NCBI GenBank assembly: GCA_017938145.1
Contig: JAGBCB010000044.1
Span: 1-64,000 of the forward strand
Reading direction: 5' to 3'
From: Lachnospiraceae bacterium
Lineage (GTDB): Bacteria > Bacillota > Clostridia > Lachnospirales > Lachnospiraceae
DNA: 64,000 nt
The notes beneath the pieces were generated by a model. It ran no database searches and had not been told where the DNA came from. It saw only the letters and a program-made list of their open reading frames with translations. Within the stretch, counting starts at the first letter, position 1. The number at the start of each line of letters is the position of its first letter. The position numbers and the translations under genes were made by a program. Shown here one piece after another: positions 15,964 through 26,223 of this stretch.

Positions 15964-18900
15964 GTGAAAGAGAAAATCGAACGACTTTCCAAAGGAATAT
16001 TTGAATATGAGATGCCGGAATTGCTGGTTTCGGAGTCCAGGCTTGACATTGTTGTGGAAGCAGGAATCCGGAAAGAAGGAAGTATTCGTATTTCCAACAG
16101 TGCCGGGCAACGGATGAAGGGCGTACTCTATGTTACCGGGAAAATCCTTAGTTTAAGCAGAACTGATTTTATCGGTGCAGAATGCGAAGTGGAGTATGAT
16201 GTAGATGCATCTACCCTGCAGGCAGGGGAAGAACATATCGGCACAATAAACATTGTCAGCGATTGCGGAGAATGTCAGATTCCGTTTATCATTCAGGTAA
16301 CGGAACCTTCCTTCCCAAGCTCTATCGGTAATATCAGGGACTTATTCCAGTTTGCCAACCTGGCGCGGTTGAATTGGAAAGAAGCTTTGGAACTGTTTGC
16401 TTCCGAAGATTTTTCTAAAGTAGTATTGCGGAAGGAACCAAAGTACCGCCCGGCTTACCGTAAGCTTTTAAGCAGCAGTGATATTTCCCAGGCAATGGAA
16501 GAATTTCTTGTGCTGGTGCATAAGAAAAAGCCTTGTAAATTTGGGGTAGCGGTGCAAAAGGCAGAGTATGAGTCAGAAACCAAAAACTTTATGGAAACCC
16601 TGATTGTGAAGAAAGAGCAGTGGGGTTATGTCAATATAAAAATAAAAACGAATTCGCCGTATATTTCTTTATCAAAAGAAGAGATTACTACCGAGGATTT
16701 CGTAAACGGACAGGCAGAAGTCGGTTTTGTTGTTTTGGCAGAACAAATGAAACGTGGAAATTATTTTGCGGAAATCGTTCTGCACGGTAGCAGAAAAAAA
16801 ATCCGTATTCCTGTTGTTGTAAAAAATCATGTTGAGGGTGAAAACGCAAATTTATACGGTAAAAACCTTCATCGTTTGGAATATCGTCTGACAGAGCTCT
16901 ATTTAAAATTCAGAAACAATGAAATTGCCAGCGGAAATTATATCTCAGAGTCTGTCCGCCTGCTGGAATCTATCTTGGTATTGTTAGACAAGCAGGATAT
17001 GGAAAGCACTGACCCGGCTGTCAAAAATCAGATAGAAGAAACAAAGTACAAGTACGAATTGTATCGTGCGTATCTTTCCATTGTAGACGGAAAAAACCGG
17101 GGCGCGGATGATTCCTATGAAATGTTTTTGGGCAGAAAATCCTATTTCGAAAGAAACAACAAGGTGCTTTATTGCGCGGTATTGTATTTGGAGGCAATGA
17201 AGTCCAGAGATAAACAACTGGTGGACGAGTATGCGGCTACCATCCGCAGGATTTACGAGCAGGATAATAAAGAAGATTTATTGCTGTGGTTTTTGTTGTA
17301 TATGGACAAGCATCTGGAAAACAGCAAGCTGCTACGGTATGAAACAATAAAAAAGCACTTTGGAACGAAACGTGTCAGCAGGATTCTTGCATTTGAAGCA
17401 GCAATGATTTGGAATACAGAGCCGATGGCTGTATCCGACCTGGATAGTTTTGAATGTCAGGTTATGCAGTATCTGATTAAGTATAAGCTGATAAGTAAAG
17501 AGGCGGCTCTGCAGTTTGCCTATCTTTCCGAAAAGAATAATGAGCCGGATGAACTGCAAATTATTCTTCTGAAAAAATTATATGAACAGTTCCGTCATAG
17601 AGACATACTGTTTGCTTTATGCAAAAAACTGATTCGCGGTGACCGTCGCCAAAGGGCAGAACATCCGTATTATAAGCAGGCAGTCAAAGAGCAGCTCCGC
17701 CTTGACCGTTTGCATGAATATTACATAATGACGTTAGATAAAACAGCAAATCAGCTGATTGACCAGCAGGCGTTGCTGTATTTCAGTATGACCAGTTTTC
17801 CGTCGGAAGAGGATGCTGCTTTTGTGTACTCTTATGTAGTAAGAAATAAAGACAGTAATCCGGCGATTCACCGGGCATATTTAAAAAAGATGGAGCAGTT
17901 TGCGGTAAATCAGATGAAAGCGGGAGCGATTTCCGGCTCCCATGCCGTTCTGTATGCCGATGTACTCCGTACTTCCATTATCGACAGGGAAATGGCGCAG
18001 ATGCTGCCGGAACTTATTTTTACATACCAGGTGGAATGTAAGGATGAGACGATGCAGCATGTTTGTGTTGTCCATAAAGAAGAAAAAGAAGTGCAGATGG
18101 TTCCTTTTGAACTGAAGAACGGTGTACGGCAGGCTTTTGTACAGATTTATACAGAAAATGCAGAATTGTTCCTGGTTGATAATCTCGGAAGATATTTTCT
18201 GATGAATCAGGAAGATAAAATGTTCCGTTTGCTTCATGTGGAAAACTTCTTGGAAAACTGTTATGAGATTGGCAGTGATAACCGCAAGCTTTTGCTGCAT
18301 ATGTGGGAAAAGAATAAAAATTACAACAGACATGACGACATGCTGATGGAACTCCAAAAACAGATTTCCCAAATGGAAGGTCTGCAGGAAGAAGTTCAAA
18401 ACAATTGTGTGGTATCCCTGGTGGAATATTATTACGACCATTACAATGTGGAACTTTTGGAAGCGTATTTAAATGCAGTAAACTTGAAGCTTCTTTCTAC
18501 CAAAGACAGGGAAAAAATGCTGGAAATGATGATTCTCAGGGATATGTATGACAAGGTCATCGAAAGCGTGGAAATATTCGGCTGTTCCACGGGAATGCAT
18601 GCAAAGCGTCTTTCCAAGCTTTGTGTCCGCGGTATTTTCTCGCCTCAGGAAGAACGAGACAGAGAAACCTTGTTAACCATGGGCTTCTTTGCATTTAAGG
18701 CAGGAAAGGTGGAAGACCGGTTATTGCAATATTTGGTAGACCGCTATAACGGAACCACCGGTGATATGTGCGAGCTTTGGAAAGCTGCCAAAGAAAGAGA
18801 ATTGGAAACTACCAGTCTGGAAGAACGTCTGCTTGCCCAAATGCTGTTTGCGGAAAGCTACGTGGAGGATTCTTTTGCAGTGTTTGTAAGCTATTGCGGT

Positions 18901-19578
18901 AGCGGAATGAACCGAAAACTTATCCGGGCATATTTTTCTTACTGCGCATATAAGTACTTTGTCAAAGACCGTTTGACTAGTGATGACTTGTTTGAAATGC
19001 TGAAAAAAGAATCTTTCCTGGAAAACAATCAGATTTGTGTACTGGCATTATTAAAGTTCTATTCCGGAAAAGCAACGTTAATGGAGGCTGAAAAATCCTT
19101 CGTTAACTATCATATCCAAAAGTTGGTACAGAAAAAAATTATTTTTGGTTTTTACAAGGATTTTGAAGATAAAGTTTCTTTGCCGGCATATATGTTGGAT
19201 AAGTATTATGTAGAATACCGTACCAATCCGAACAGCAAACTTAAAATTCATTATTCCTGCGGCTATGATACCGACGAGATGGTAGAGGAAGAAATGGAAG
19301 ATGCGGGCTATGGAATTTTTGAGAAGGAACTGATTTTGTTCTATGGAGAAAATCTGCAGTATTTTATTACAGAGGAAACCGAAAACGGTGTAGAAATAGT
19401 AGAGAGCAGATTAATCAGCCATACAGAAACGGAAATGGCTTCCGGAACAACAAAGTACGGTAAAATTAATGAAATCCTGATGACAAAAGAACTTCAGGAT
19501 GAGAAGACCCTGTACAGTCTGTTGGAGCAGTATTACAAGGAAGAATATGCAATTAAACGGCATTTTACGCCGGTATAA
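15964..19578 (+). CDS. Very large protein with beta-rich N-terminus and alpha-solenoid body (DUF5717-like)
   Basis: 1,204 residues, GTG start behind AAGGGG. There is no signal peptide or membrane segment. Residues 20-130 and about 205-310 read as two Ig-like beta domains (RKEGSIRISNSAGQRMKG; GNYFAEIVLHGSRKKIRIPV), separated by a helical stretch with NLARLNWKEALELF. From 320 to about 700 it is a helical-repeat array, a short beta segment follows (LFLVDNLGRYFLMNQEDKM), then more helical repeats to about 1,100. From memory it resembles the Clostridial family catalogued as DUF5717, which I cannot verify. It is the first of four genes separated by 13-16 bp, ahead of an Hsp70-like ATPase, so a large scaffold in one complex is plausible. 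Confidence 0.6.
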   Translation: MKEKIERLSKGIFEYEMPELLVSESRLDIVVEAGIRKEGSIRISNSAGQRMKGVLYVTGKILSLSRTDFIGAECEVEYDVDASTLQAGEEHIGTINIVSDCGECQIPFIIQVTEPSFPSSIGNIRDLFQFANLARLNWKEALELFASEDFSKVVLRKEPKYRPAYRKLLSSSDISQAMEEFLVLVHKKKPCKFGVAVQKAEYESETKNFMETLIVKKEQWGYVNIKIKTNSPYISLSKEEITTEDFVNGQAEVGFVVLAEQMKRGNYFAEIVLHGSRKKIRIPVVVKNHVEGENANLYGKNLHRLEYRLTELYLKFRNNEIASGNYISESVRLLESILVLLDKQDMESTDPAVKNQIEETKYKYELYRAYLSIVDGKNRGADDSYEMFLGRKSYFERNNKVLYCAVLYLEAMKSRDKQLVDEYAATIRRIYEQDNKEDLLLWFLLYMDKHLENSKLLRYETIKKHFGTKRVSRILAFEAAMIWNTEPMAVSDLDSFECQVMQYLIKYKLISKEAALQFAYLSEKNNEPDELQIILLKKLYEQFRHRDILFALCKKLIRGDRRQRAEHPYYKQAVKEQLRLDRLHEYYIMTLDKTANQLIDQQALLYFSMTSFPSEEDAAFVYSYVVRNKDSNPAIHRAYLKKMEQFAVNQMKAGAISGSHAVLYADVLRTSIIDREMAQMLPELIFTYQVECKDETMQHVCVVHKEEKEVQMVPFELKNGVRQAFVQIYTENAELFLVDNLGRYFLMNQEDKMFRLLHVENFLENCYEIGSDNRKLLLHMWEKNKNYNRHDDMLMELQKQISQMEGLQEEVQNNCVVSLVEYYYDHYNVELLEAYLNAVNLKLLSTKDREKMLEMMILRDMYDKVIESVEIFGCSTGMHAKRLSKLCVRGIFSPQEERDRETLLTMGFFAFKAGKVEDRLLQYLVDRYNGTTGDMCELWKAAKERELETTSLEERLLAQMLFAESYVEDSFAVFVSYCGSGMNRKLIRAYFSYCAYKYFVKDRLTSDDLFEMLKKESFLENNQICVLALLKFYSGKATLMEAEKSFVNYHIQKLVQKKIIFGFYKDFEDKVSLPAYMLDKYYVEYRTNPNSKLKIHYSCGYDTDEMVEEEMEDAGYGIFEKELILFYGENLQYFITEETENGVEIVESRLISHTETEMASGTTKYGKINEILMTKELQDEKTLYSLLEQYYKEEYAIKRHFTPV

Positions 19579-19592
19579 ACAGAGGTAGAATT

Positions 19593-20825
19593 ATGGCATC
19601 CTTGATGTTGGGAATTGATTTCAGTAAAACAGATATGCAAATCGGAATATGGAATGAGGAACGGACCTGTGCGGATGTGTACCGGTTTCCGGATTATATG
19701 GGAGGCGAAATCATCCCGACCATGGTAATTGCCAATGCGGAAGGTAAGCTTCTGGTGGCAAAGGAAGCCTTGGACTATGGCATGAAAATGCAAAAGCATG
19801 GTATTACCTCTCTGTACGGTAACCTGACCAATGAAAAAGTAGAACTCGGCGGTGTGGAATCCAGTGTAAACGAAGTGTTTGCTTATTATCTCCAGGAAAT
19901 CCTTTCTACTATCCGTAAGCGTTACGGCAGTGCCTCCATTGCCAGAATCGGTATTACCGGCGAACGGATGACGGAAGAAAAAAAGGCACATCTGGAAGAA
20001 ATTATGGAGTCTATCGGTTATTCTTCCGAGAAGCTGTTTTTTGCTTCCCATGCAGATGCCGTTCTCTGGTACGAAATTTGTGAAGGAACAAAGGGTGGCT
20101 CCATGACCTTGGATTTTGACAGCAAGGGAATGATAGCCTATCTGGTAAATTCAGGAAATGAAGAACTGGAAATACCGTATTATGTGGAAACCATAGATTA
20201 CAGCTCGTTAATGCCGGGCGGCTTGTCGGGAATTATCGATGAGGAAGAACGGAAAAACTGCTTTACAAATATTACGGAGTTAGCAATAGCAAGAAAAGCA
20301 ATTTCCAGACTTTATGTTACCGGTACCATTGTAGAAACTCCGGGAATCAACCAGATTCTTGGAAGATTTTTCAATACCGGCCGAAGAATTTTTACCGGCC
20401 GCAGTCTTTATTGTCTTGGTGCATGTTATCTGGCAGTAAAAGAAAAGTTGTCCAAAAAAGCAATCGGAGATAATCAGATTTTTCATAATGTTTCGCTGGA
20501 GGCATATGAAGATGCCATTGTGCACCAGGTGCCGTTATTGAAAGCCGGAACTTTACTTACAAATGCGGGAGCGGAAATTCAGGTTATTTTGGATGATACA
20601 AAAGAAATGAAATTTCAAATCGAAGATGTGCGTACAGCCGAAGCCATTCACTGTACTCTGCATCCGGAGGAGTTTATTTACCGCGAAAACAAAACCCTCC
20701 GATTAGAAATACAGGCAAGATTTTTAGACTACGAAACCCTTGTTTTAAAGGTTCGTGACGTAGGCTTTGGCGATATTTGTCCGGCAACCTACCGGGTGTG
20801 GGAACAAATCGTAAATTTAGGCTAG
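19593..20825 (+). CDS. Hsp70/actin-fold ATPase-like protein, divergent (DUF5716-like)
   Basis: 410 residues. The order of motifs follows the Hsp70 ATPase domain: phosphate-1 loop LGIDFSKTDMQIGIW (residues 6-20), phosphate-2-like TLDFDSKGMIAYLV, adenosine motif LYVTGTIVETPGINQIL, then SLYCLGACYLAVK in the place of the Hsp70 ALGAA segment. The last 110 residues (VPLLKAGTLLTNAGAEIQVI) resemble an Hsp70 beta-sandwich substrate domain without a helical lid. It is shorter and more divergent than DnaK and has no DnaJ or GrpE partner nearby. The genes before and after are 14 and 13 bp away. Probably an ATP-driven regulator or chaperone for its operon partners. Confidence 0.65.
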   Translation: MASLMLGIDFSKTDMQIGIWNEERTCADVYRFPDYMGGEIIPTMVIANAEGKLLVAKEALDYGMKMQKHGITSLYGNLTNEKVELGGVESSVNEVFAYYLQEILSTIRKRYGSASIARIGITGERMTEEKKAHLEEIMESIGYSSEKLFFASHADAVLWYEICEGTKGGSMTLDFDSKGMIAYLVNSGNEELEIPYYVETIDYSSLMPGGLSGIIDEEERKNCFTNITELAIARKAISRLYVTGTIVETPGINQILGRFFNTGRRIFTGRSLYCLGACYLAVKEKLSKKAIGDNQIFHNVSLEAYEDAIVHQVPLLKAGTLLTNAGAEIQVILDDTKEMKFQIEDVRTAEAIHCTLHPEEFIYRENKTLRLEIQARFLDYETLVLKVRDVGFGDICPATYRVWEQIVNLG

Positions 20826-20838
20826 AGAGGAATACCCC

Positions 20839-21675
20839 ATGGGAAAACTGATTGTAACAACAGGTAATTACGCAAAAACGGGATATCTGTTAAAAAACAC
20901 AAAACAGAATATTTATTCCATAGAGGAGCTCTGTTACTGCATTATGCGTAATCCGGAGCTTTGCGATGATTACCTGTATGATGAAGGTCTTGCGCGTTAC
21001 ATTAGAGAGACCCTTGGGTTAAAAGAACGAGGAGCCTTGTTGGCGGATTTAATCCAGCGAGATGCCCCTTTAAAAGATTTAATCACGGTAGTATTTTGCA
21101 GCTGTGACTATTTTACTAAGGAAGAGATTGAAGAGTTTTTACAGGAACAGTCTAAGGTAGAACGCAGCGAGGAATGGGTACGTACCAAGAGCAAGGCAGA
21201 CAGCTACTTAGTTCATGAAAATTACCGTGATGCAGTAATGAATTACCGGCTGTTGTTAAAAGAAAAAGACAGTTTTGGAATCACTTCCGAAACGCTGGGA
21301 GATATTTATCATAATCTTGCCATTGCCCTTTTGCATACGGATGGCTTTGCGGAGGCGGCGGATTATTTCAGAGAGGCTTACGAGCGAAATAACCGGGAAG
21401 AATCTTTAAAACAATACCTTTTAGCTCTTCGTTTTTCCGGAGATAAGGTAATGTATGAATCTGCGTTGGATATTTATCAGGTATCGGAAGGTATATCCAA
21501 ATGGCTGGATGTTGCTTTCTTCCAAACAGAATTGGAGACTCAGGAAATTTCGGATTTTAATGAGTTAAATAATATCCGCCAGTTGCTTAAGGAGGGTAAA
21601 ATCAATGAATTTTACGCCGGAGTAAAGCGCATGACGGAACAAATGAAAGAACAGTACAGAAAATACAACGAATAA
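20839..21675 (+). CDS. TPR-like helical protein of the Hsp70-like cluster
   Basis: 278 residues, no signal or membrane segment. The N-terminus starts with a beta strand (KLIVTTGNYAKTGYLL) and helices. From about residue 115 there are TPR-like helical pairs: SYLVHENYRDAVMNYRLLLK and NLAIALLHTDGFAEAADYF, the latter with the small-residue spacing of a TPR. TPR proteins often dock chaperones of the Hsp70 class, which fits the gene just upstream. Family not recognised beyond this. Confidence 0.6.
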   Translation: MGKLIVTTGNYAKTGYLLKNTKQNIYSIEELCYCIMRNPELCDDYLYDEGLARYIRETLGLKERGALLADLIQRDAPLKDLITVVFCSCDYFTKEEIEEFLQEQSKVERSEEWVRTKSKADSYLVHENYRDAVMNYRLLLKEKDSFGITSETLGDIYHNLAIALLHTDGFAEAADYFREAYERNNREESLKQYLLALRFSGDKVMYESALDIYQVSEGISKWLDVAFFQTELETQEISDFNELNNIRQLLKEGKINEFYAGVKRMTEQMKEQYRKYNE

Positions 21676-21691
21676 CTAAACGGGGAGAATT

Positions 21692-22861
21692 ATGGGATTT
21701 TTTCGGAATTTATTTCAAAGAAAAAAGAATAGAGAAACAGAAGCCCAAAACCGTCCGGAAGATAAGCTGGTTTTGAGAGACGGAATATACAGCACCCCGG
21801 AAGAACGGGCCGGCTTTGTTAAGAATTGCTGTGATATGATTAACGAGGCAAAGCGCCAGCAATTCGAGGCAAAAAAGGAGTACGAGGTGGTTACGGCTTA
21901 CCTTGCCGATATCCAAAAAATTGATCTGCTCCCTACCCAGGCGAAAAAGTCTATCGATGATATGGCAAGAAAGCTCTTGGCGCTCAATCAGGAACGGCAG
22001 AAGATGCAGAAAATTACACCAAAAATTACCATGGCACAGCGTCTTGCCCTGGAACCTTATGAGGATACCATTTTGGAAGAAATCCGTAAAATGGAGGAGC
22101 AGGAAAATTATCTTCAGGTTATCAATTCCGATATCCGCCATCTGGAAAGCGAAAAGGCTTCCCTGGACTTTGAACTTCAGGAAGTAATGGAGAGGGACGA
22201 ATTAGGAAAAAAGATGCTGAAGGCAGCCGGTATTTTTATCATTGTTTTTCTGGCGTTTCTGTTTATTTTGCAGGAAACGGCAAAAAAGAATGTACAGCTT
22301 CCGTTTGTGTTCACTATTGCATTCGGTATTATTGTGATTGCCTATTTTTATTTCTCCAACAGAAAAAACCAGTACGATTTAAAACTGGCAGAGTTGAAGA
22401 TGAACCGTGCAATCCAGCTGCTCAATAAGGTAAAGATAAAGTATGTAAACTGTACCAATCTTCTGGATTATCTGTACGAGAAATTCCACGTAAACAATGC
22501 TCAGGAGCTGCATTATCACTGGCAGGAGTACATGCGCATTGTGGAGGAGGAACGACGCTTTAAAAAAACGGCGGAATCTATAGATTTTTACACAGAAGAA
22601 ATTATCCGTGAGTTAAAGAAAAACGGTGTGTCGGATGCGGCGGTCTGGGGCTATCAGATTGAAGCTTTGGTAGATCCGAAAGAAATGGTAGAGGTAAGGC
22701 ACCGTCTGAATGTGCGTCGTCAAAAATTACGTCAAAGGATTGATTATAACAATAATCAGGAAGAGATGGCCAGAAAGTCCCTTCGGGCATTTAGGGAACG
22801 TCACGTAGCTTATGATTCCGAAACATTGCTCGTATTGGCTAAAAATGAGGTGGAATTATAG
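21692..22861 (+). CDS. Coiled-coil membrane protein of the Hsp70-like cluster
   Basis: 389 residues. The N-terminal 170 residues are helical and charged (EAKRQQFEAKKEYEVVTAYL), with coiled-coil character. Two adjacent membrane segments span about residues 175-225 (AGIFIIVFLAFLFILQ; FTIAFGIIVIAYFYF). A further helical cytoplasmic domain follows to the end. Both large helical parts would face the cytoplasm, so the protein could anchor the preceding three soluble proteins to the membrane. It is the last gene of the cluster; transcription into the next unit is reset by the valS promoter and T-box. Confidence 0.6.
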   Translation: MGFFRNLFQRKKNRETEAQNRPEDKLVLRDGIYSTPEERAGFVKNCCDMINEAKRQQFEAKKEYEVVTAYLADIQKIDLLPTQAKKSIDDMARKLLALNQERQKMQKITPKITMAQRLALEPYEDTILEEIRKMEEQENYLQVINSDIRHLESEKASLDFELQEVMERDELGKKMLKAAGIFIIVFLAFLFILQETAKKNVQLPFVFTIAFGIIVIAYFYFSNRKNQYDLKLAELKMNRAIQLLNKVKIKYVNCTNLLDYLYEKFHVNNAQELHYHWQEYMRIVEEERRFKKTAESIDFYTEEIIRELKKNGVSDAAVWGYQIEALVDPKEMVEVRHRLNVRRQKLRQRIDYNNNQEEMARKSLRAFRERHVAYDSETLLVLAKNEVEL

Positions 22862-22888
22862 TTTTCTGCGGAAAATTCATTTTATCTC

Positions 22889-22917
22889 TTGACAATTTGG
22901 TAAAATTTCTTTACTAT
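22889..22917 (+). promoter_or_regulatory. Promoter of the valS T-box transcript
   Basis: TTGACA (22889-22894) and TACTAT (22912-22917) with a 17-bp spacer, a near-consensus vegetative promoter. It lies about 20 bp before the T-box leader. Confidence 0.8.
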
Positions 22918-22929
22918 ACAAAGAAGATA

Positions 22930-23187
22930 TAGTTAAATGTAATGATGAAGAGGAGTAGGCAACACAGAGCTATCCCAGAGAGCGGACCATATGCTGAGAG
23001 GTCTGTATAGTGAATTTGCTGAAGGTAGCTTCGGAACAGTATTTCTGAAAAGCAATGAGTAGGAAATACCGGCTCACACCGTTATCCGTGACGTCTGTGT
23101 CAGCAGACAATGAGGCAGTAGAAATACTGTGAAAAAAGGTGGTACCACGAATGACCCGTCGTCCTTTTAGGATGTCGGGTCTTTTTA
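22930..23187 (+). ncRNA. T-box riboswitch controlling valS
   Basis: The leader has the T-box landmarks in order. Stem I elements AGAGAG and GCTGAGAGGTC are near 22975-23003, and a likely specifier GTA (Val) lies at 23025-23027 in GAAGGTAGCTTC. The invariant T-box GGTGGTACCACG is at 23138-23149, with TGGT to pair with the tRNA 3' end. A terminator stem GACCCG/CGGGTC with a T run ends at 23186. Uncharged tRNA-Val should stabilise the antiterminator and allow read-through into valS. The exact specifier is read from alignment by eye. Confidence 0.93.
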
Positions 23188-23215
23188 GATTAATAAACGA
23201 AAGGAAGAGAAGTTC

Positions 23216-25903
23216 ATGAGAAAAGAATTAGCAAAGAATTACGATCCAAAAGACATTGAAGACAGATTGTACAGCAAGTGGCTTGACAAGAAGTATTTTC
23301 ATGCGGAAGTTGATGAAACCAAGAAACCGTTTACCATTGTGATTCCACCGCCAAACATTACCGGCCAGCTTCACATGGGTCATGCACTGGACAACACCAT
23401 GCAGGACATTTTAATCCGTTTTAAGAGAATGCAGGGCTATAACGCTCTTTGGCAGCCTGGTACAGACCATGCCAGCATTGCAACAGAGGTTAAGATTATT
23501 GAAAAGATGAAGGAAGAGGGCATCTCCAAGGAAGACCTTGGACGTGAAGGTTTCCTTGAGCGCGCCTGGGACTGGAAGAGAGAATACGGCGGCAGAATTA
23601 TCAGCCAGTTAAAGAAACTCGGTTCTTCCTGTGACTGGGACAGAGAGCGCTTCACCATGGATGAAGGCTGTAATAAGGCCGTAGAAGAAGTATTCTGCAA
23701 GATGCATCAGAAGGGACTTATCTATAAGGGTTCCAGAATCATTAACTGGTGTCCGGTTTGTCATACTTCCATTTCCGATGCGGAAGTAGTTTACGAAGAG
23801 CAGGCAGGCCATTTCTGGCACATTAAGTATCCGGTAGTTGGTACCGACGACTTCTTACAGTTTGCTACCACCAGACCGGAAACCATGCTTGGTGATACTG
23901 CTGTTGCAGTTCATCCGGAGGATGAAAGATATGCTCACTTAGTTGGCAAGATGGTAAAGGTTCCGTTTGTTGACCGTGAGATTCCGATTATTGCAGATAC
24001 TTACGTTGAAAAGGATTTTGGTACCGGTGTAGTTAAGATTACACCTGCCCATGACCCTAATGACTATGAGGTTGGTAAGCGTCATAATCTGCCGGAAATC
24101 AATATCATGAACGATGATGCCACCATCAATGCCAACGGCGGCAAATTTGAAGGCATGGACCGTTACGAAGCAAGAAAGCAGATTGTTGCCGAACTTGACG
24201 AAATGGGCCTTCTTGTAAAGGTAGAAGATTACACCCACAACGTAGGTACCCACGACCGTTGTAAGACTACTGTTGAGCCAATGATTAAGCCACAGTGGTT
24301 CGTAAAGATGGACGAACTGATCAAGCCTGCGGTTGAGGCTGTTAAGAATAACGAAATCACCTTAATTCCGGAGCGTATGGAAAAGACTTACTACAACTGG
24401 ACCGATAACATCCGTGACTGGTGTATTTCCAGACAGTTATGGTGGGGCCACAGAATTCCTGCTTACTACTGTCAGAAGTGTGGCGAAGTTATCGTTGCTA
24501 AGACTTCCGAAGCTCCAAGTGTATGTCCAAAGTGCGGCTGCAACCATTTAGAGCAGGATCCGGATACCTTAGATACCTGGTTCTCCTCCGCTTTATGGCC
24601 ATTTAGTACTCTTGGCTGGCCGGAAAAGACCAAGGATTTAGAGTACTTCTATCCAACGGATGTATTAGTTACCGGTTATGATATTATCTTCTTCTGGGTA
24701 ATCCGTATGATTTTCTCCGGTTACGAGCACCTGCAGGAGAAGCCGTTCAAGACCGTATTATTCCACGGTCTGGTTCGTGACTCCCAGGGCCGTAAGATGA
24801 GTAAGTCTTTAGGAAACGGTATCGATCCACTGGAAGTAATTGATAAGTACGGTGCGGATGCTCTCAGATTCACACTGATTACCGGTAATGCACCTGGTAA
24901 CGACATGCGTTTCTATTGGGAAAGAGTAGAAGCAAGCAGAAACTTTGCAAACAAGGTTTGGAATGCTTCCCGTTTCATCATGATGTACATGGACCAGATG
25001 GCAGAAGCAGGTCTTAGGTTTGATGCAAAGAACATTGATAAGGCAAACTTAGAAGATGCTGACTGCTGGATTTTATCCAGATTCAATACGGTAGTAAAAG
25101 AAGTAACCGACAATATGGAAAGCTTCGAGCTTGGCGTAGCAGCCCAGAAGATTTATGACTTCATTTACGATGATTTATGCGACTGGTACATCGAAATGGT
25201 TAAGCCTCGTTTCTACGGAGACAATGCTGCTTCCAAGGAAACTGCAATGTGGACACTGCGTCACGTTCTTACCGGAGCGTTAAAGCTGTTACATCCATAT
25301 ATGCCATTCATCACAGAAGAAATTTTCTGCACCTTAAAGGAAGCAGAAGGAACTCTTGCTGAAAATGAATCCATTATGATTTCCGAGTGGCCGACCTACA
25401 ACGCAGAATTTGATTTTGCAGACAAGGCAGCAGCGGTAGAAATGATCAAGGAAGCCGTTAAGGGTATCCGTAACGTTCGTACCCAGATGAATGTACCACC
25501 AAGCAGAAAGGCAACCGTTTATGTTGTTTCTGCAGATGCGGCAGTTCGTGACACCTTTGAAGGCAGCAAGGTATTCTTTGCGACTCTCGGCGGTGCCAGC
25601 GAAGTTCTTATTCAGGAAGATAAGGCAGGAATCGCAGAAGATGCGGTATCCGCAGTACTTCCACAGGCAGTTATTTATATTCCGTTCTCCGATTTAGTTG
25701 ATATCGAGAAGGAAATTGAGCGTCTGAATAAAGAAAAGGCACGTCTCACCGGTGAAATCAAGCGTGGTGAAGGAATGTTGTCTAATGCAAACTTCGTAGC
25801 AAAGGCTCCTGAGGCAAAGATTGCTGAAGAAAGAGCGAAGTTAGAAAACTACAAGAGCATGATGGCTCAGGTAGAAGAACGACTGGCTGCTCTCAGTAAG
25901 TAG
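23216..25903 (+). CDS. valS: Valyl-tRNA synthetase
   Basis: 895 residues, full length. This class I synthetase charges tRNA-Val. It shows [15 protein letters not shown] (the HIGH motif), the large CP1 editing insertion with [13 protein letters not shown], a CxxC pair set (CQKCGEV; CPKCGC) typical of bacterial ValRS, and [11 protein letters not shown] (KMSKS). The C-terminal 70 residues are a coiled-coil arm ([20 protein letters not shown]). The start is supported by AAAGGAAGAG. Expression is governed by the T-box immediately upstream. Confidence 0.98.
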   Translation: MRKELAKNYDPKDIEDRLYSKWLDKKYFHAEVDETKKPFTIVIPPPNITGQLHMGHALDNTMQDILIRFKRMQGYNALWQPGTDHASIATEVKIIEKMKEEGISKEDLGREGFLERAWDWKREYGGRIISQLKKLGSSCDWDRERFTMDEGCNKAVEEVFCKMHQKGLIYKGSRIINWCPVCHTSISDAEVVYEEQAGHFWHIKYPVVGTDDFLQFATTRPETMLGDTAVAVHPEDERYAHLVGKMVKVPFVDREIPIIADTYVEKDFGTGVVKITPAHDPNDYEVGKRHNLPEINIMNDDATINANGGKFEGMDRYEARKQIVAELDEMGLLVKVEDYTHNVGTHDRCKTTVEPMIKPQWFVKMDELIKPAVEAVKNNEITLIPERMEKTYYNWTDNIRDWCISRQLWWGHRIPAYYCQKCGEVIVAKTSEAPSVCPKCGCNHLEQDPDTLDTWFSSALWPFSTLGWPEKTKDLEYFYPTDVLVTGYDIIFFWVIRMIFSGYEHLQEKPFKTVLFHGLVRDSQGRKMSKSLGNGIDPLEVIDKYGADALRFTLITGNAPGNDMRFYWERVEASRNFANKVWNASRFIMMYMDQMAEAGLRFDAKNIDKANLEDADCWILSRFNTVVKEVTDNMESFELGVAAQKIYDFIYDDLCDWYIEMVKPRFYGDNAASKETAMWTLRHVLTGALKLLHPYMPFITEEIFCTLKEAEGTLAENESIMISEWPTYNAEFDFADKAAAVEMIKEAVKGIRNVRTQMNVPPSRKATVYVVSADAAVRDTFEGSKVFFATLGGASEVLIQEDKAGIAEDAVSAVLPQAVIYIPFSDLVDIEKEIERLNKEKARLTGEIKRGEGMLSNANFVAKAPEAKIAEERAKLENYKSMMAQVEERLAALSK

Positions 25904-25932
25904 ATAAAAATCAACCGACTTAAATAATTTGT

Positions 25933-25960
25933 GGAATCCGCCATTTTTTGGCGGATTTCC
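25933..25960 (+). terminator. Probable terminator after valS
   Basis: AATCCGCC (25935-25942) and GGCGGATT (25950-25957) form an 8-bp stem with a 7-nt loop, 32 bases after the valS stop. The following T run is short, so strength is uncertain. Confidence 0.65.
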
Positions 25961-26002
25961 GCAGTTTCTGCGATAAAATTTTAATATCCTTTATAGTTTT
26001 TC

Positions 26003-26031
26003 TTGCATTTTGGAGCATCAAAAGGTAAGAT
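26003..26031 (+). promoter_or_regulatory. Promoter before the small-protein/zinc-ribbon TPR pair
   Basis: TTGCAT (26003-26008) and TAAGAT (26026-26031) have a 17-bp spacer and lie 40 bp upstream of the 44-residue gene. Confidence 0.6.
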
Positions 26032-26071
26032 GGTATGGTAACCAGTGTTTGCGAAGGAAAGGATGAAGCAA

Positions 26072-26206
26072 ATGATTAATTACGAAGAAGAACTTGCGAA
26101 GTTTCAGCCAAGTCTGGAAATTGATGAAGCAGAAGAAGCAATTTTGCATAATGATTTGACCGACATCTCTGACATTATCGAGTTAATTGTCAAGTCCGGC
26201 AAATAG
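26072..26206 (+). CDS. 44-residue acidic small protein
   Basis: Starts at ATG 26072 (an in-frame ATG at 26063 overlaps the ribosome binding site AAAGGA) and ends TAG at 26206. The sequence is acidic, has no Cys, and looks like two short helices: INYEEELAKFQPSLEIDEAE and then LTDISDIIELIVKSGK. The promoter and the translation signal are both good, and the next gene follows 17 bp later with its own AGGGAGG site, so I consider it real. Function unknown; perhaps a partner of the TPR protein downstream. Confidence 0.55.
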   Translation: MINYEEELAKFQPSLEIDEAEEAILHNDLTDISDIIELIVKSGK

Positions 26207-26223
26207 AAGCAGGGAGGATTAGT

